DNA of 64,000 nt, taken from positions 1 to 64,000 of the forward strand of contig NZ_FUZF01000013.1 in NCBI RefSeq assembly GCF_900168125.1, read 5' to 3'. Position 1 is the first letter of the stretch. The number at the start of each line of letters is the position of its first letter. The position numbers and the translations under genes are program-made. The stretch comes from Sphingobacterium nematocida (lineage in GTDB: Bacteria > Bacteroidota > Bacteroidia > Sphingobacteriales > Sphingobacteriaceae). Shown here in pieces: positions 8,656 through 17,376 of the stretch. The notes below the pieces were generated by a model. That model made no database searches and was not told where the DNA came from. It saw only the letters and a list, made by a program, of their open reading frames with translations.

Positions 8656-9969
8656 ATGAAAACAATAAAGTATGTATTGGGAATTTTGTTTGTCCTCAGT
8701 ATAAATCTGGCTGTCGGCCAGATCAAGCCTTTAAAAATAGGAGATCAATTCCCCGAGGCAGGTCTGCACGAGGTTGTAGGGCGTGAGCAGGATTCTGTAG
8801 ATTTTAAGGAATTTAAAGGGAAGCACATTATTCTTGACTTCTGGGCGACTTGGTGTGCGCCCTGTCTGGCCGGATTTCCAAAAATGAAAGCTATTCAGGA
8901 AAAATATATAGATAAATTAATGGTTATGCCGGTCACTTACGAAACGAAGGAGAAAATTGAGCAATTTTTCACGAGATCGGATATTGGTAAATTGGGCCTG
9001 ATATCCATTGTCAATGATAATAACTTGAAGCGTTACTTTCCGCACCGTACCATACCGCACTATGTATGGATCGATGACAAAGGAAAGGTCGCTGCTATAA
9101 CCGAATCGCAATATGTTACGCTCGAAAATGTGGAAAAATGGATAAAGGGGGTAACTATTTCTTTTCCTGTAAAACAGGAAGCCATGGAGTGGCTGAATGA
9201 TAAAGAGCCTGTTTTTAGACTAGGAAATGTATTGCATAGTGATACCTTCAGTCGGTTGGAGCCTCTTCATGATAGCAGTATTAACTATTACTCTATCCTT
9301 ACCAAAGGTAATATTCCAGGGGTATATGGTTCATTAGTTAGGGATTCAACAAGAGTTTCCTATACCAATACATCTGCGCAGAGTTTATTTAAATTAGCTT
9401 TCTCAGATTTTAACAGAGCATACTTGTATACAACTAGAGTGGTTTTTGAGAATCAAGATTCTTCTATGCTTACCAGTGGTGGGCTGCGTGGTCTGGCTTA
9501 TGAAGAATGGCTTAAGAGTAATGGATTTTCGTATGAGCTACGTATGCCTAAGAAGATTGCCAATAAAATGTTAGAATATATGCAGCAGGACTTAAATCGA
9601 TATTTTGGAGCCATGTATGGAATTGAAGGTCGACTGGAAGAAAGGGATTCTCCTGCATTGGTTTTGGTTTCAACAAATGAAGGAACACTTTCGAGGAGTA
9701 CAAGTGATACTTCTATTTATAATGCAGACTTAGCAGGATTAAAAATCGTGAATAGAAAGCTATCTTGGTTGACGCACTATTTGACTTTTACCTTACAACA
9801 TTTAAAATGCCCAATTTTGGACGAAACTGGTATTGATTTTCCGATTGATATACATTTGGAAGGTAGCCTGTCTAACTTAGAATCTATCAATATAGCTTTG
9901 AGCCCTTATAATCTTAAACTAGATGAAGTTATAAGGAAAGTTAGAGTTATTGTTATATCTGATATATAA
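8656..9969 (+). CDS. TlpA-like thioredoxin with C-terminal DUF3738-like domain
   Basis: From ATG 8656 the product has 437 residues with a signal peptide (VLGILFVLSINLAVGQ). Residues about 20-160 are a TlpA/redoxin domain with the CxxC site FWATWCAPC. The C-terminal part (about 170-437) ends in WLTHYLTFTLQHLKCPILDETGIDFPIDI, the pattern I know from the DUF3738/TIGR03435 soil-associated proteins. It should act in the periplasm as a thiol-disulfide reductase or sensor. It is the last gene of the SusCD operon. The ORF could start at 8617, but that would overlap SusD and place extra residues before the signal peptide. Confidence 0.8.
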   Translation: MKTIKYVLGILFVLSINLAVGQIKPLKIGDQFPEAGLHEVVGREQDSVDFKEFKGKHIILDFWATWCAPCLAGFPKMKAIQEKYIDKLMVMPVTYETKEKIEQFFTRSDIGKLGLISIVNDNNLKRYFPHRTIPHYVWIDDKGKVAAITESQYVTLENVEKWIKGVTISFPVKQEAMEWLNDKEPVFRLGNVLHSDTFSRLEPLHDSSINYYSILTKGNIPGVYGSLVRDSTRVSYTNTSAQSLFKLAFSDFNRAYLYTTRVVFENQDSSMLTSGGLRGLAYEEWLKSNGFSYELRMPKKIANKMLEYMQQDLNRYFGAMYGIEGRLEERDSPALVLVSTNEGTLSRSTSDTSIYNADLAGLKIVNRKLSWLTHYLTFTLQHLKCPILDETGIDFPIDIHLEGSLSNLESINIALSPYNLKLDEVIRKVRVIVISDI

Positions 9970-9977
9970 TAACCAAG

Positions 9978-10004
9978 CAGAGCCGGATAAAATATCCGAC
10001 TCTG
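9978..10004 (+). terminator. Hairpin between convergent transcripts
   Basis: CAGAGCCGGATA (9978-9989) pairs with TATCCGACTCTG (9993-10004) with one mismatch and a 3-base loop. It lies between the TlpA gene and the converging DUF6520 gene and probably ends both; the T run on the plus strand is poor. Confidence 0.55.
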
Positions 10005-10025
10005 TTCGCCTCCTAAGACTTTTTT

Positions 10026-10337
10026 CTAAGGAGTGTAATCACCCTGTTTTTCTGCTGTTACGGGACCTAATGGATTTCCCGATCCATCGGCTCCTAAATC
10101 CGATGATCCATAACAATAGTTTGCTTCATTGATAGTACAATCCAATGCCCCAGGTTCTACAGTACCGATGTATTTCCAGATTGGACTAGCCATAGTGCCC
10201 TCATTTCTAAAGAAATGTTGCGTTTGTTTGCTGGTCTTTTCAACCGGAATACTTGTAAATGCCGAACCAACTACTGCCAGTCCTAATAATAATGCGCCAA
10301 CTAGCGCTTTGCCCTTGTTTTTTTGTGAATTTTCCAC
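10026..10337 (-). CDS. DUF6520-type small secreted peptide
   Basis: The 103-residue protein has a hydrophobic signal-like segment (ALVGALLLGLAVVGSAF, residues 11-27) and a mature part with two cysteines, C67 and C75, eight residues apart, that could form a disulfide. The layout fits the DUF6520 family of small Bacteroidota exported proteins; function unknown. Its start lies inside the 3' end of the MauE gene (37-base overlap in another frame), so translation is probably coupled. It converges on an operon ending with a thioredoxin, hinting at oxidative folding or sensing. Confidence 0.7.
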   Translation of the reverse strand: MENSQKNKGKALVGALLLGLAVVGSAFTSIPVEKTSKQTQHFFRNEGTMASPIWKYIGTVEPGALDCTINEANYCYGSSDLGADGSGNPLGPVTAEKQGDYTP

Positions 10338-10828
10338 GGCTTTAAATTTAGTTGTTTATAATTTTTTTGTCGGATGGCGTGTATGCCCAATATAAGCCAA
10401 AGTATGTTAAAGGCTAGGTGGGTACCCCATCCCATGCTTTCGATTACACCGCCACAACTACATAAGCGGTCTGGAACAAATAGCATCATTACTGCTAGGT
10501 ATGCTGTAAATATGCCCATCAATATTGTGCTGCCCCGTAAGGAGTTGCGTTGATAACGGGGCAAGATCAGTCCGATCGCCAATAGGATTTCGAGCTGTGC
10601 CACGTCCCAGCCTATGGGTTGTGCATAGTTGCCTATATAGGGGATTTCTGCTATTCCCTTAATAAAGGTTTCCATTTTCCATAGTTTGCTGGATGCCGTA
10701 TACATATAGAGCATAGCATAGCCATATACCGTGAAGTTGTATACCGGTTGGCTCAGATATCTCCGATACCAGCATAAAGTTTTGCCTAGCCTATCCACTA
10801 TTGCCTGCTTGTACCTGAGTGTGATCAT
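10301..10828 (-). CDS. MauE/DoxX-family redox-associated membrane protein
   Basis: 175 residues with about four transmembrane helices (VYGYAMLYMYTASSKLW; LEILLAIGLILP; ILMGIFTAYLAVMMLF; LAFNILWLILGIHAI). The periplasm-facing loop carries CSCGG followed by VIESMGWGTHLAFN, the pattern of MauE-like proteins in Bacteroidota. MauE in methylamine utilisation is needed for disulfide formation in the small subunit; here the likely client is the DUF6520 peptide encoded next and overlapping. A later start is possible since the first 25 residues are polar. Confidence 0.8.
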   Translation of the reverse strand: MITLRYKQAIVDRLGKTLCWYRRYLSQPVYNFTVYGYAMLYMYTASSKLWKMETFIKGIAEIPYIGNYAQPIGWDVAQLEILLAIGLILPRYQRNSLRGSTILMGIFTAYLAVMMLFVPDRLCSCGGVIESMGWGTHLAFNILWLILGIHAIRQKNYKQLNLKPWKIHKKTRAKR

Positions 10829-11044
10829 GTTTCTATTACTTATGTTCTACGTGATTGTGTTCAAAAGCTTTGCTGCCGCACTTTCTTTATACACCTAGGT
10901 ACAGCTATCGCGGTGTGCCCTTTTGGTGAGCTTCCCCTTTTCATTGACACCTGGTATCGCCGATCCGCTGTACTTGCGTTTTGATATTTCAAAGGTAGGG
11001 GGCGTTTATTTCTTAAAATCGGGTCGTACGGTAGTATTTTATTT

Positions 11045-11614
11045 TTATCGGTTTATTTCTTTCTTCCTACTTTTGTACAAGGTTTTTGGATTGATATTTA
11101 GGTATTGCGCCAGCTGGTTGTTATTGAGGGTAGCGGGTATAGCGGGTATTTCGTATAGCGTCTCCCTGTAACGATCTGTGGCATTGCGCGCCATCACTCT
11201 GGACTTGATATCACCTATGGTAAATCGCCGCTGCCGCAGCACATTGATCAGTCGCATGATAGGGATTTGCTCGTCCATAAGTTCACACAGCAGCTGCAGA
11301 TGGATCATAGCCACCTTGCTGTCTTTTAAAAAACGGATCTCGAGAGAATGGCTGTTATCGCTGTACTCATGCTTAGTGCCTGTAAATGTCTGTCCGGGCA
11401 ATGTTGCCCAGTGCATATAAGGTGGTTCGTATTCGAAGTACTGATACGCACCGACCAGACCATCGATCACATAACACCAATACGGCTTCTGCTCGCCCTC
11501 GCTGCAGTATACCTTGTTTTTATTAAACTCCTGTATCTTGATATGGCGCAATAGTGCCTGGCTGGAGGCCTCGCATCGCAACAGTTGCTTGGTTTGGATC
11601 ATAAATTTATCCAT
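11045..11614 (-). CDS. Crp/Fnr-family transcription regulator
   Basis: The 189-residue protein has an N-terminal cyclic-nucleotide-binding-like domain (about 20-115: GLVGAYQYFEYEPPYMHWATLPGQ) and a C-terminal helix-turn-helix (LNNNQLAQYLNINPKTLYKSRKK, about 163-186). The shape matches the ligand-free Crp-like regulators abundant in Bacteroidota. It is upstream of, and on the same strand as, the MauE and DUF6520 genes (216-base gap) and may control them. What it senses cannot be told from sequence. Confidence 0.8.
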   Translation of the reverse strand: MDKFMIQTKQLLRCEASSQALLRHIKIQEFNKNKVYCSEGEQKPYWCYVIDGLVGAYQYFEYEPPYMHWATLPGQTFTGTKHEYSDNSHSLEIRFLKDSKVAMIHLQLLCELMDEQIPIMRLINVLRQRRFTIGDIKSRVMARNATDRYRETLYEIPAIPATLNNNQLAQYLNINPKTLYKSRKKEINR

Positions 11615-11926
11615 ATTATTCGATTAAAAATAACAGCTGATCACCCTCTTTCTTTTATTGGGGCGGAGTGATCACTAGCGCCCCACTGTATTGTGAGGAT
11701 ACTTATTGTTCTTTAAGCATAGTTACTTTACAGTTCGTCATTCAGGTTTATAATATGCACGTACCGGCCTACCCGGAAATACGGCAAATTTTCTTTTATA
11801 GTGTTTCATTGTGCGCATCTTTTGTGTCCCCAATATGGCTTGTGTTTTTCTATGGGTGCCAAGTTACAGCGGGATCCTCCAGCGGTTTCGTGCCATAGAT
11901 AACGCAAAATCAGCCGACTTAAACCA
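11615..11926. other. 312-bp gap between the two Crp-like genes
   Basis: Contains an inverted repeat GGGGCG (11660-11665) / CGCCCC (11679-11684) enclosing TGATCA, which may end the transcript from 11927-12532 or act as an operator. No gene seen: the open frames here are interrupted and lack homology signs. Confidence 0.4.
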
Positions 11927-12532
11927 TCATAACAGGTGTTTTTTTGCGAAAGCGACTGTAGCTCTGGATATTTCCAGGTATTCGGCTTGCTCTTTTTGGA
12001 TGGTGGCTCGGTAAATGTCGGGAAGCAGTTGCGTAAACTTGACAAACCGCTTGGAGGGCGATTCTTCTTGGAGTAACTCCGTATGGATACGCATCTGCTT
12101 GAGCTTCTTTTCGCGCAGTACATTGAGGTAGTTTACGAATACGGGATCAATCGTTTTATAGGGGACGATCTTGCTATTGGGACTATATAGCAGCAAGCTG
12201 CGCTTTAGCGATACGATGTCGCCATTTAAGGGGGTTCTGCTCTCCATGTTGCTGGTATTGAGCAGCATGTTGCCGGGCAGACAGATCGATATGAGCTTTC
12301 GCTTACTATTTTCCTGTACAGTACTACGGGCCATCAGTCCTTCGACAAGGTAGAATGCAGCGGGTACAAAGTCGTGCAGCACATCCATTATTTTTTGTCC
12401 TTTTTTTAGTTCTAATAGTTCAGCATGTCTCCAGATCCACTCTTCGTGAAATTTTTCTGTAGCAACATACTTGTTCCATTGCGTCATGGCAAAGGTTACC
12501 GCTCTGCGGCATTTTGGGCTTTTTCTGTTCAT
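11927..12532 (-). CDS. Second Crp/Fnr-like transcription regulator
   Basis: 201 residues; an alternative ATG at 12487 would remove 15 basic residues. A cNMP-binding-like beta domain (about 45-120; AAFYLVEGLMARSTV and ISICLPGNMLLNTS) is followed by a long helix and a C-terminal helix-turn-helix (RATIQKEQAEYLEISRATVAFAKKHLL). It is the outermost gene of the minus-strand group and divergent from the small ORF at 12830. It could regulate either side. The pair of Crp-like genes in tandem suggests duplicated control, but sequence similarity between them is low. Confidence 0.75.
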   Translation of the reverse strand: MNRKSPKCRRAVTFAMTQWNKYVATEKFHEEWIWRHAELLELKKGQKIMDVLHDFVPAAFYLVEGLMARSTVQENSKRKLISICLPGNMLLNTSNMESRTPLNGDIVSLKRSLLLYSPNSKIVPYKTIDPVFVNYLNVLREKKLKQMRIHTELLQEESPSKRFVKFTQLLPDIYRATIQKEQAEYLEISRATVAFAKKHLL

Positions 12533-12829
12533 AATCGGTCATTTAAAAAATAACCTAAGTTACCTCGGACATCCTCGTACGCCCAACTTTTGGGACATAA
12601 ACCCCTGTTTTAGGGATCAACCTCCACCATTCCTGTGACGAATGCCCTTGGTCATAAGCTTTGTATCCTCCTGTCACGGTTTCCCGCCTTTAAGTCCCGC
12701 AATGAGGCGCAGCTAAAACTTATTTTTCACCTTCGTTATCGATAGCTATCACCTCTGGCCAGAGGAAACTCAAGGTGGATGTCCTTACCTGGTAAATGGA
12801 CAAAATGGTTTTAGTTAAATAAAAAAATT

Positions 12830-12976
12830 ATGTTACAGCTAATTATGGATTTCGCTGTGTCGCTAGGTACATTCGGCGGCGAATATATGGACTCCGATAC
12901 CATGGGTCAACTCTTGAACGATGTGGTAGAGGCTGGTTCTAAATGTCGTATAGATCCTTTAGAACCTACAAACTAA
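12830..12976 (+). CDS. Small ORF, 48 aa, possible precursor or signal peptide
   Basis: Starts ATG 12830 after an A-rich leader typical of Bacteroidota translation initiation and stops TAA 12974-12976. The peptide is acidic (MDSD, VVEAGSKC, IDPLEP), has one cysteine and glycine-rich TFGG in the middle, and no signal peptide. It is followed directly by an intrinsic terminator and then by an acyltransferase-like gene and a two-component system. A short gene, then an attenuator, then an enzyme is the arrangement often seen for ribosomally made peptide precursors. I know no family for it, and it could be chance. Confidence 0.45.
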   Translation: MLQLIMDFAVSLGTFGGEYMDSDTMGQLLNDVVEAGSKCRIDPLEPTN

Positions 12977-12991
12977 AAAAATGTGTGGATT

Positions 12992-13018
12992 AGGGGAGGT
13001 AAAAGCAACCTCCCTTTT
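12992..13018 (+). terminator. Intrinsic terminator/attenuator after the small ORF
   Basis: GGGAGGT (12994-13000) pairs with ACCTCCC (13008-13014), extended by two weaker pairs, and is followed by TTTT. It separates the small ORF from the acyltransferase start at 13031, so most transcripts may end here. Confidence 0.65.
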
Positions 13019-13030
13019 AAGCCTTTTATT

Positions 13031-14008
13031 ATGAGCGAAATTCTTGGTAATCCTCTATTTGCGCTTTTCTGCGCTAATCTACAGTATTATTGGCCTTCAC
13101 TTCCGGTTTCTTCTTACTGCCGGCTATACTCCGATTTGATACAGCGTCAGCATTTTTTGCTGCAGGACCAGCAGCTTCTCGACCTTTTTAGCAATGTGCA
13201 TATACCTATTGAGCAACGTGAGCGAATCGTGGAGATGCGGCAGCAAAAGGGCATTATATTGACCTTTCATACGGGCGCTTACCGCGTATTGCCTCGACTA
13301 TTATGCGAGTTAGGATTTAATATCGCATTGCTGGCTTCAGCCAAAGTACGCCAAGAGCAAATGGAGGGGCTCGGGTTACAGCACGCAGGTATACGACAGG
13401 TCGATTCCAAAACCGGCGATTTTATTATTTTGGATGCCGAGCAGGGTAGTAGCTTATTACAAGTACGTAAAGCATTACGAGATGGCTATCATATTTTAGT
13501 TTATGCCGATGGTAATACGGGAAGCCAGCAAAAGCAAAAGGATAATGGCCATAGCTTGGGTATTCCATTTTTTAAAAGATCTATTCTCCAGCGAACAGCG
13601 ATAGCCTGCTTGTCTTATCGTTGGCAGTTGCCTATCTACAGTATACTTGGTAGCAAGAAGAATGAACAGATTTCTTTTAGTTTAGGCGAGCCTACGTTGT
13701 GGGATGAATACAGGGATGCGGAGACCTATTGCAAGATTCTTTACACCAGGTTATATGCAGATTTAGAGCGATTGATATGGGATGATCCGATGACCTGGGA
13801 GGGTTGGCGCTATGTGTTGCCTCGATCTAAGGGAAATGCTTATGTATGGAGTAAACGGTATTACGGGTGGAATACGAGTCGCTTGTGGCCATTATTTATG
13901 AATGGTACGTATTATGCGCTTGATAGTCAATATCTACATAGTCATACATTACATGTTAGGGCTTATGATCGCTTGTGCAGGGGCAAATCAAAATTGCTGT
14001 CAGGTTAG
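13031..14008 (+). CDS. LpxL/HtrB-like acyltransferase with altered catalytic motif
   Basis: 325 residues from ATG 13031 (a GTG at 12983 would start inside the terminator). The core GIILTFHTGAYRVLPRLL (residues about 74-91), and further on GYHILVYADGNTG, resemble the LpxL/HtrB lipid A acyltransferase fold. However, the HX4(D/E) motif reads H80-T-G-A-Y-R85, with arginine in place of the acid. It therefore may be inactive, or acylate something else by another mechanism. Absence of a transmembrane anchor also differs from LpxL. Neighbours (small ORF before, LytS/LytTR after) do not suggest lipid A synthesis. Confidence 0.55.
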   Translation: MSEILGNPLFALFCANLQYYWPSLPVSSYCRLYSDLIQRQHFLLQDQQLLDLFSNVHIPIEQRERIVEMRQQKGIILTFHTGAYRVLPRLLCELGFNIALLASAKVRQEQMEGLGLQHAGIRQVDSKTGDFIILDAEQGSSLLQVRKALRDGYHILVYADGNTGSQQKQKDNGHSLGIPFFKRSILQRTAIACLSYRWQLPIYSILGSKKNEQISFSLGEPTLWDEYRDAETYCKILYTRLYADLERLIWDDPMTWEGWRYVLPRSKGNAYVWSKRYYGWNTSRLWPLFMNGTYYALDSQYLHSHTLHVRAYDRLCRGKSKLLSG

Positions 14009-14111
14009 TCTATTCGTAATGTTGTTCTTACAATATAACGTTGTGTTTCAAACGGAGATTATGTAGTTTTACTATCTTGAAATAGTATAACCTCAAGCAC
14101 TATCTACTTCC

Positions 14112-15158
14112 ATGGCAAACATTTACCTTGTATTTGAACGGTACCGATATTGGATTACGGGTGTATTTTGGACGGCAGTCTGGCTCCTATATTCGCTGAA
14201 AAATTATAAGAAATTAGAGCTAGAGAGTTTCTTGCTTAGTGCGGTGCTGCTTATTCTATATGCACTATTTGCCTATACGATTGTTTATTTACTCGATGTT
14301 TTATTAGCTAAAAACAAGTTTGTTTTGGCTCCGGTTTTAGTTGTTTTCGTGTTCCCGATCGCATTGATCGTCGTTTATCTGTGGGTCTATCAGGTATTGC
14401 CTGTCATCGGGGTTTTTGTGTTTGAAAGAGAAGCTGCTTTTGATTTCAATGAATTTGTTACGACCGTAGGCACCGAATATGGAAAATTAGTATTGCTTTA
14501 TATAACGCCCATCTGGTTGTTTAATTCATTGATAACACTGCTCCGCAGTTGGCAATCCTATCAGCGGGGCTTTGGTCTATTGAACGATCAAGTCAAGCGC
14601 AGCAGGATGTCCATGCACCTAGAACGTAATACGCTGAGCTTTATCCTGTACGTGACCCGTATTGGCCAGGCTGTCCACACCGCCACCCTATTGCATATGT
14701 ACATTGATATCAAAGATTATATTGAAGAAGTTTCGCAGCTATCTCTTCCGGTCAAACCCATAAAAACCGAAATGGCTTATGTAGAGAAGATGCTTGATTT
14801 CTACTGCCTAAGGTATCAAAAGCAGGATGCCGTGCGACTTCAGGTAACTGGACGGTATTCGGGACAGATTATACCAGCTCTCGTATTACTGACCATCACT
14901 GAGAATGTAGGTACCTATGCCGATCTTACCCGCCCCGATGCGGTGTGCATTGAGCTTCTGCTACGTGATGATGGCTATACTTTTCGTGTCCGGAATATTA
15001 AAAGAAGCGGGAGAGTAGCTGTTACACATGCTACAGGTAGGGGCATGCAATTTGTCCGCGAGCAGCTGGATACACATCTTGACGGCAAGTACGATCTACA
15101 AGTTGTGGATATGGAGACCACATACCAATTGGAGTTAAAAGTTAACCTAAATCAGTAA
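14112..15158 (+). CDS. LytS-type sensor histidine kinase
   Basis: 348 residues. Four hydrophobic helices fill the first 145 residues (ITGVFWTAVWLLY; FLLSAVLLILYALFAYTIVYLL; LAPVLVVFVFPIALIVVYLWVY; LVLLYITPIWLFNSLITLL). The cytoplasmic part keeps a divergent His_kinase motif, MHLERNTLSF, in place of the usual PHFLFNSLN, with the histidine retained, then an ATPase-like end (ITENVGTYAD and the HATGRGMQFVREQL glycine region). It should phosphorylate the LytTR regulator whose start is 4 bases after this stop. The ligand is unknown. Confidence 0.75.
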   Translation: MANIYLVFERYRYWITGVFWTAVWLLYSLKNYKKLELESFLLSAVLLILYALFAYTIVYLLDVLLAKNKFVLAPVLVVFVFPIALIVVYLWVYQVLPVIGVFVFEREAAFDFNEFVTTVGTEYGKLVLLYITPIWLFNSLITLLRSWQSYQRGFGLLNDQVKRSRMSMHLERNTLSFILYVTRIGQAVHTATLLHMYIDIKDYIEEVSQLSLPVKPIKTEMAYVEKMLDFYCLRYQKQDAVRLQVTGRYSGQIIPALVLLTITENVGTYADLTRPDAVCIELLLRDDGYTFRVRNIKRSGRVAVTHATGRGMQFVREQLDTHLDGKYDLQVVDMETTYQLELKVNLNQ

Positions 15159-15162
15159 CCCT

Positions 15163-15879
15163 ATGCAAGAGCGCGTAAAAAAGGTATTATTGCTGGATGA
15201 TGAGCCGGCCCTATTGGATAAACATGCTGACCTGTTTAAGTTAATTCCTGGTTATGAAATTAAGACCGAGACCAACAGTATCCGGGCGATTGATTATGTC
15301 AAAAATAATCCCGTAGATCTACTGGTATTTGATGTGGAGATGCCTGGCTTGAACGGGCTAGAAATGCTTTCGCTCTTAAACCCCAGGCCTAAGCTTTTGA
15401 TGGTGACAGGCTATGCAGATTATATAGTACCGGGCTACCTGGACGATGTGGATTATTGCTTGACAAAGCCGCTTCTGATACCTCACCTGCTCAAAGCACT
15501 CCATGTCATATTTAAAGAGGAGACGCACTCCAGCAAGGTATTGCGTCCCAAGCTTGTCATCAAAGACAAAGAGACCAATCATGAACTGCTACTCAGTGTG
15601 GATGAGGTGTCGGTCATCGAGGCCTCAAAAAATGATGTTAAAATTTATTTTATCGACGGCGGGTTGTATATGCAGCGCATGACGTTGGAAAAAATATATG
15701 AAAAATTGCCTAAAGACCGATTTGTGCAGATAAATCGCAGTTTTATTATCCATATCGAGAATCTAATAAGCCTCGATACCAAATTGTATAAAATACAGAT
15801 GCGTGGTTACCGCGGATCGGTACGCGTCACCGATATTTACAGCGAGAGTTTCCTTGCGCTTTATAAACGCTTTCAATGA
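15163..15879 (+). CDS. LytTR-family response regulator
   Basis: 238 residues. The receiver domain (1-120) has the acidic pair D12-D13, the phosphoacceptor D57 in LLVFDVEMPGLNG, TGYADY and the lysine in CLTKPL. The LytTR DNA-binding domain (about 137-238) is typical: DEVSVIEASKNDVKIYF, then FVQINRSFIIHIENLISL. It forms one transcription unit with the kinase. Likely targets are genes nearby, but no LytTR direct-repeat site was identified with confidence. Confidence 0.9.
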   Translation: MQERVKKVLLLDDEPALLDKHADLFKLIPGYEIKTETNSIRAIDYVKNNPVDLLVFDVEMPGLNGLEMLSLLNPRPKLLMVTGYADYIVPGYLDDVDYCLTKPLLIPHLLKALHVIFKEETHSSKVLRPKLVIKDKETNHELLLSVDEVSVIEASKNDVKIYFIDGGLYMQRMTLEKIYEKLPKDRFVQINRSFIIHIENLISLDTKLYKIQMRGYRGSVRVTDIYSESFLALYKRFQ

Positions 15880-15942
15880 TGTTCTTGATGGAGCCTGTTT
15901 TTCTATGCGAGTCTAAATCAAACACACTTAATCATTGTAATT

Positions 15943-16353
15943 ATGGATTCTTTAGAAAGTATGGTCAATCAAAACGACCGATTTTATTTTTTAGTTATGG
16001 AGCTGTTCGAGTGGTTGAAGACGCAGTTTGCGCCTAATACCCGATGTCCCGCTTGCCTGTCCCGCTATGGGGCGCAGACCATGCATGTGCCCACTGCAGA
16101 CTGTGAGATCCATGTCGATAAGCGCCGTGTTGTACATATCCGCGATCTGGTACTGGCCCAGGGCGACTGGCTCATGGATACCGTCGAGGCACTCGATGTA
16201 TTGGGGTTTTCCCGGGGTACACTGGTATCCCACCGTGACGAAGGCCTGCTTACCGAAGTACGGATCGGCAAGAAAGGGGGTGGCGTACGCTTTATCTCCA
16301 GTGAGGTAGCCAAGCTCCGGGAATGGTATTCGGTACGCAAGGGGAAGGTTTAG
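15943..16353 (+). CDS. Helix-turn-helix (excisionase/MerR-like) protein
   Basis: 136 residues. The last 60 contain a winged-helix pattern of the excisionase type: TVEALDVLGFSRGTLVSHRDEGLLTEVRIGKKGGGVRFISSEVAKLREW. The middle has CPACLSRYGAQTM, two cysteines that may be a half zinc site, plus another at the following TADCEIH. The start is ATG 15943 or the in-frame ATG 15961. Such genes in Bacteroidota accompany mobile or regulatory modules; here it follows the LytTR gene by 63 bases and may be part of its unit. Confidence 0.65.
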   Translation: MDSLESMVNQNDRFYFLVMELFEWLKTQFAPNTRCPACLSRYGAQTMHVPTADCEIHVDKRRVVHIRDLVLAQGDWLMDTVEALDVLGFSRGTLVSHRDEGLLTEVRIGKKGGGVRFISSEVAKLREWYSVRKGKV

Positions 16354-16441
16354 TTAGTTTTAGATAGGAGATGAGGTGATGAAGGTTAAGAAGGTGATGG
16401 GAGTTAATGAGGTTGATAAAGTTGATAAGGGTGATAAAGAT

Positions 16442-16466
16442 AATGGCGGTTAAGTTAACCGCCATT
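16442..16466. terminator. Symmetrical hairpin between converging genes
   Basis: AATGGCGGTTAA (16442-16453) and TTAACCGCCATT (16455-16466) are perfect inverted complements around a single base. It lies between the helix-turn-helix gene and the converging EEP gene. Upstream (16370-16440) is a run of GTTGATAA-like units that also occurs before the hairpin at 28033. Confidence 0.5.
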
Positions 16467-16500
16467 AAGTTATTCTATAAGTATGGTCATATAATAGCAG

Positions 16501-17373
16501 TTAGAAGATTACATCACAAGAAACGGGCAAATGGTCCGAAGGGTAGCGTGATGAACCATACTGGTCTGCATATACCTCGTAGTTTTTAACCTCTATATTC
16601 TTACTCACAAAAATGTAATCGATACGTCCCTCGGGCGTGCCCTCAAAATTACCACCGCCCAGATTGGTGTCTTCAAATCCCTTTGTGCCATTTTCACTCG
16701 CTTCAAATGTATCTTGCAAGGAAACTTTTATAGCCTGTATCTGGCTTGTTTCGGGGGTAGAATTGAAGTCACCTACACATAATACAGGAGCATCACCTGC
16801 TATATCCTTTATCTTGGAGACCAGCACGGGGCCGGACGCTTGCTTCGCCCTATGATAGCGCCAGTAAAAATGCGCATTGAAAAAGTAAAATAAACGACCT
16901 GTATTCTTATCCCGTATTTTTGCCCACTGGCAGATACGCCTGTCGGTCGCGTCCCAGCCGATACTAGGCACATCAGGCGTCTCACTCAACCAAAATACGC
17001 CGTGCTGGACTAACTCGAAACGGTCTTTCTTGTACAGGATCGAGCAGGTGTGCAGATCTCCTTTGCCGCCATATGGCTGTGCTATATAATCGTATCCGGG
17101 CAGCAACGTTTTCAGCTGTGCCATCTGTATCGTATCTCCCTCTTGGGTACCAAAGATTTCAAAGCCATGTTCGAGGATCACCTGCGCCACAGCCTGCTTG
17201 CGCTGATCCCATCCATTGCCGGTGGTCTCGTCTGCTGCAGCACGATACCGTATATTGTAGGTGGCCGCCCGAAAACTCACCTTATCCGAGAGGGTTTGGC
17301 CTAATAGGGAGGTATGACCTAAAAAGACACTAAATAGTAATAACGCAATCTGAATCGTAATTTTCATTTTCAT
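16501..17373 (-). CDS. Secreted EEP-family phosphodiesterase (locus 2)
   Basis: 290 residues with a signal peptide (IQIALLLFSVFLGHTSLLGQ). All key motifs of the endonuclease/exonuclease/phosphatase fold are present: YNIRYR, TQEGD, the NAHFYWRYHRA histidine segment, CVGDFNSTPE and YPSDHLPV. It should hydrolyse phosphodiester or phosphomonoester bonds in the periplasm or outside; the substrate (nucleic acid, inositol phosphate, sphingomyelin-like lipid or other) cannot be told. Its ATG is 3 bases after the CstA stop, so the two are co-transcribed. Confidence 0.85.
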   Translation of the reverse strand: MKMKITIQIALLLFSVFLGHTSLLGQTLSDKVSFRAATYNIRYRAAADETTGNGWDQRKQAVAQVILEHGFEIFGTQEGDTIQMAQLKTLLPGYDYIAQPYGGKGDLHTCSILYKKDRFELVQHGVFWLSETPDVPSIGWDATDRRICQWAKIRDKNTGRLFYFFNAHFYWRYHRAKQASGPVLVSKIKDIAGDAPVLCVGDFNSTPETSQIQAIKVSLQDTFEASENGTKGFEDTNLGGGNFEGTPEGRIDYIFVSKNIEVKNYEVYADQYGSSRYPSDHLPVSCDVIF

Positions 17374-17376
17374 TAA

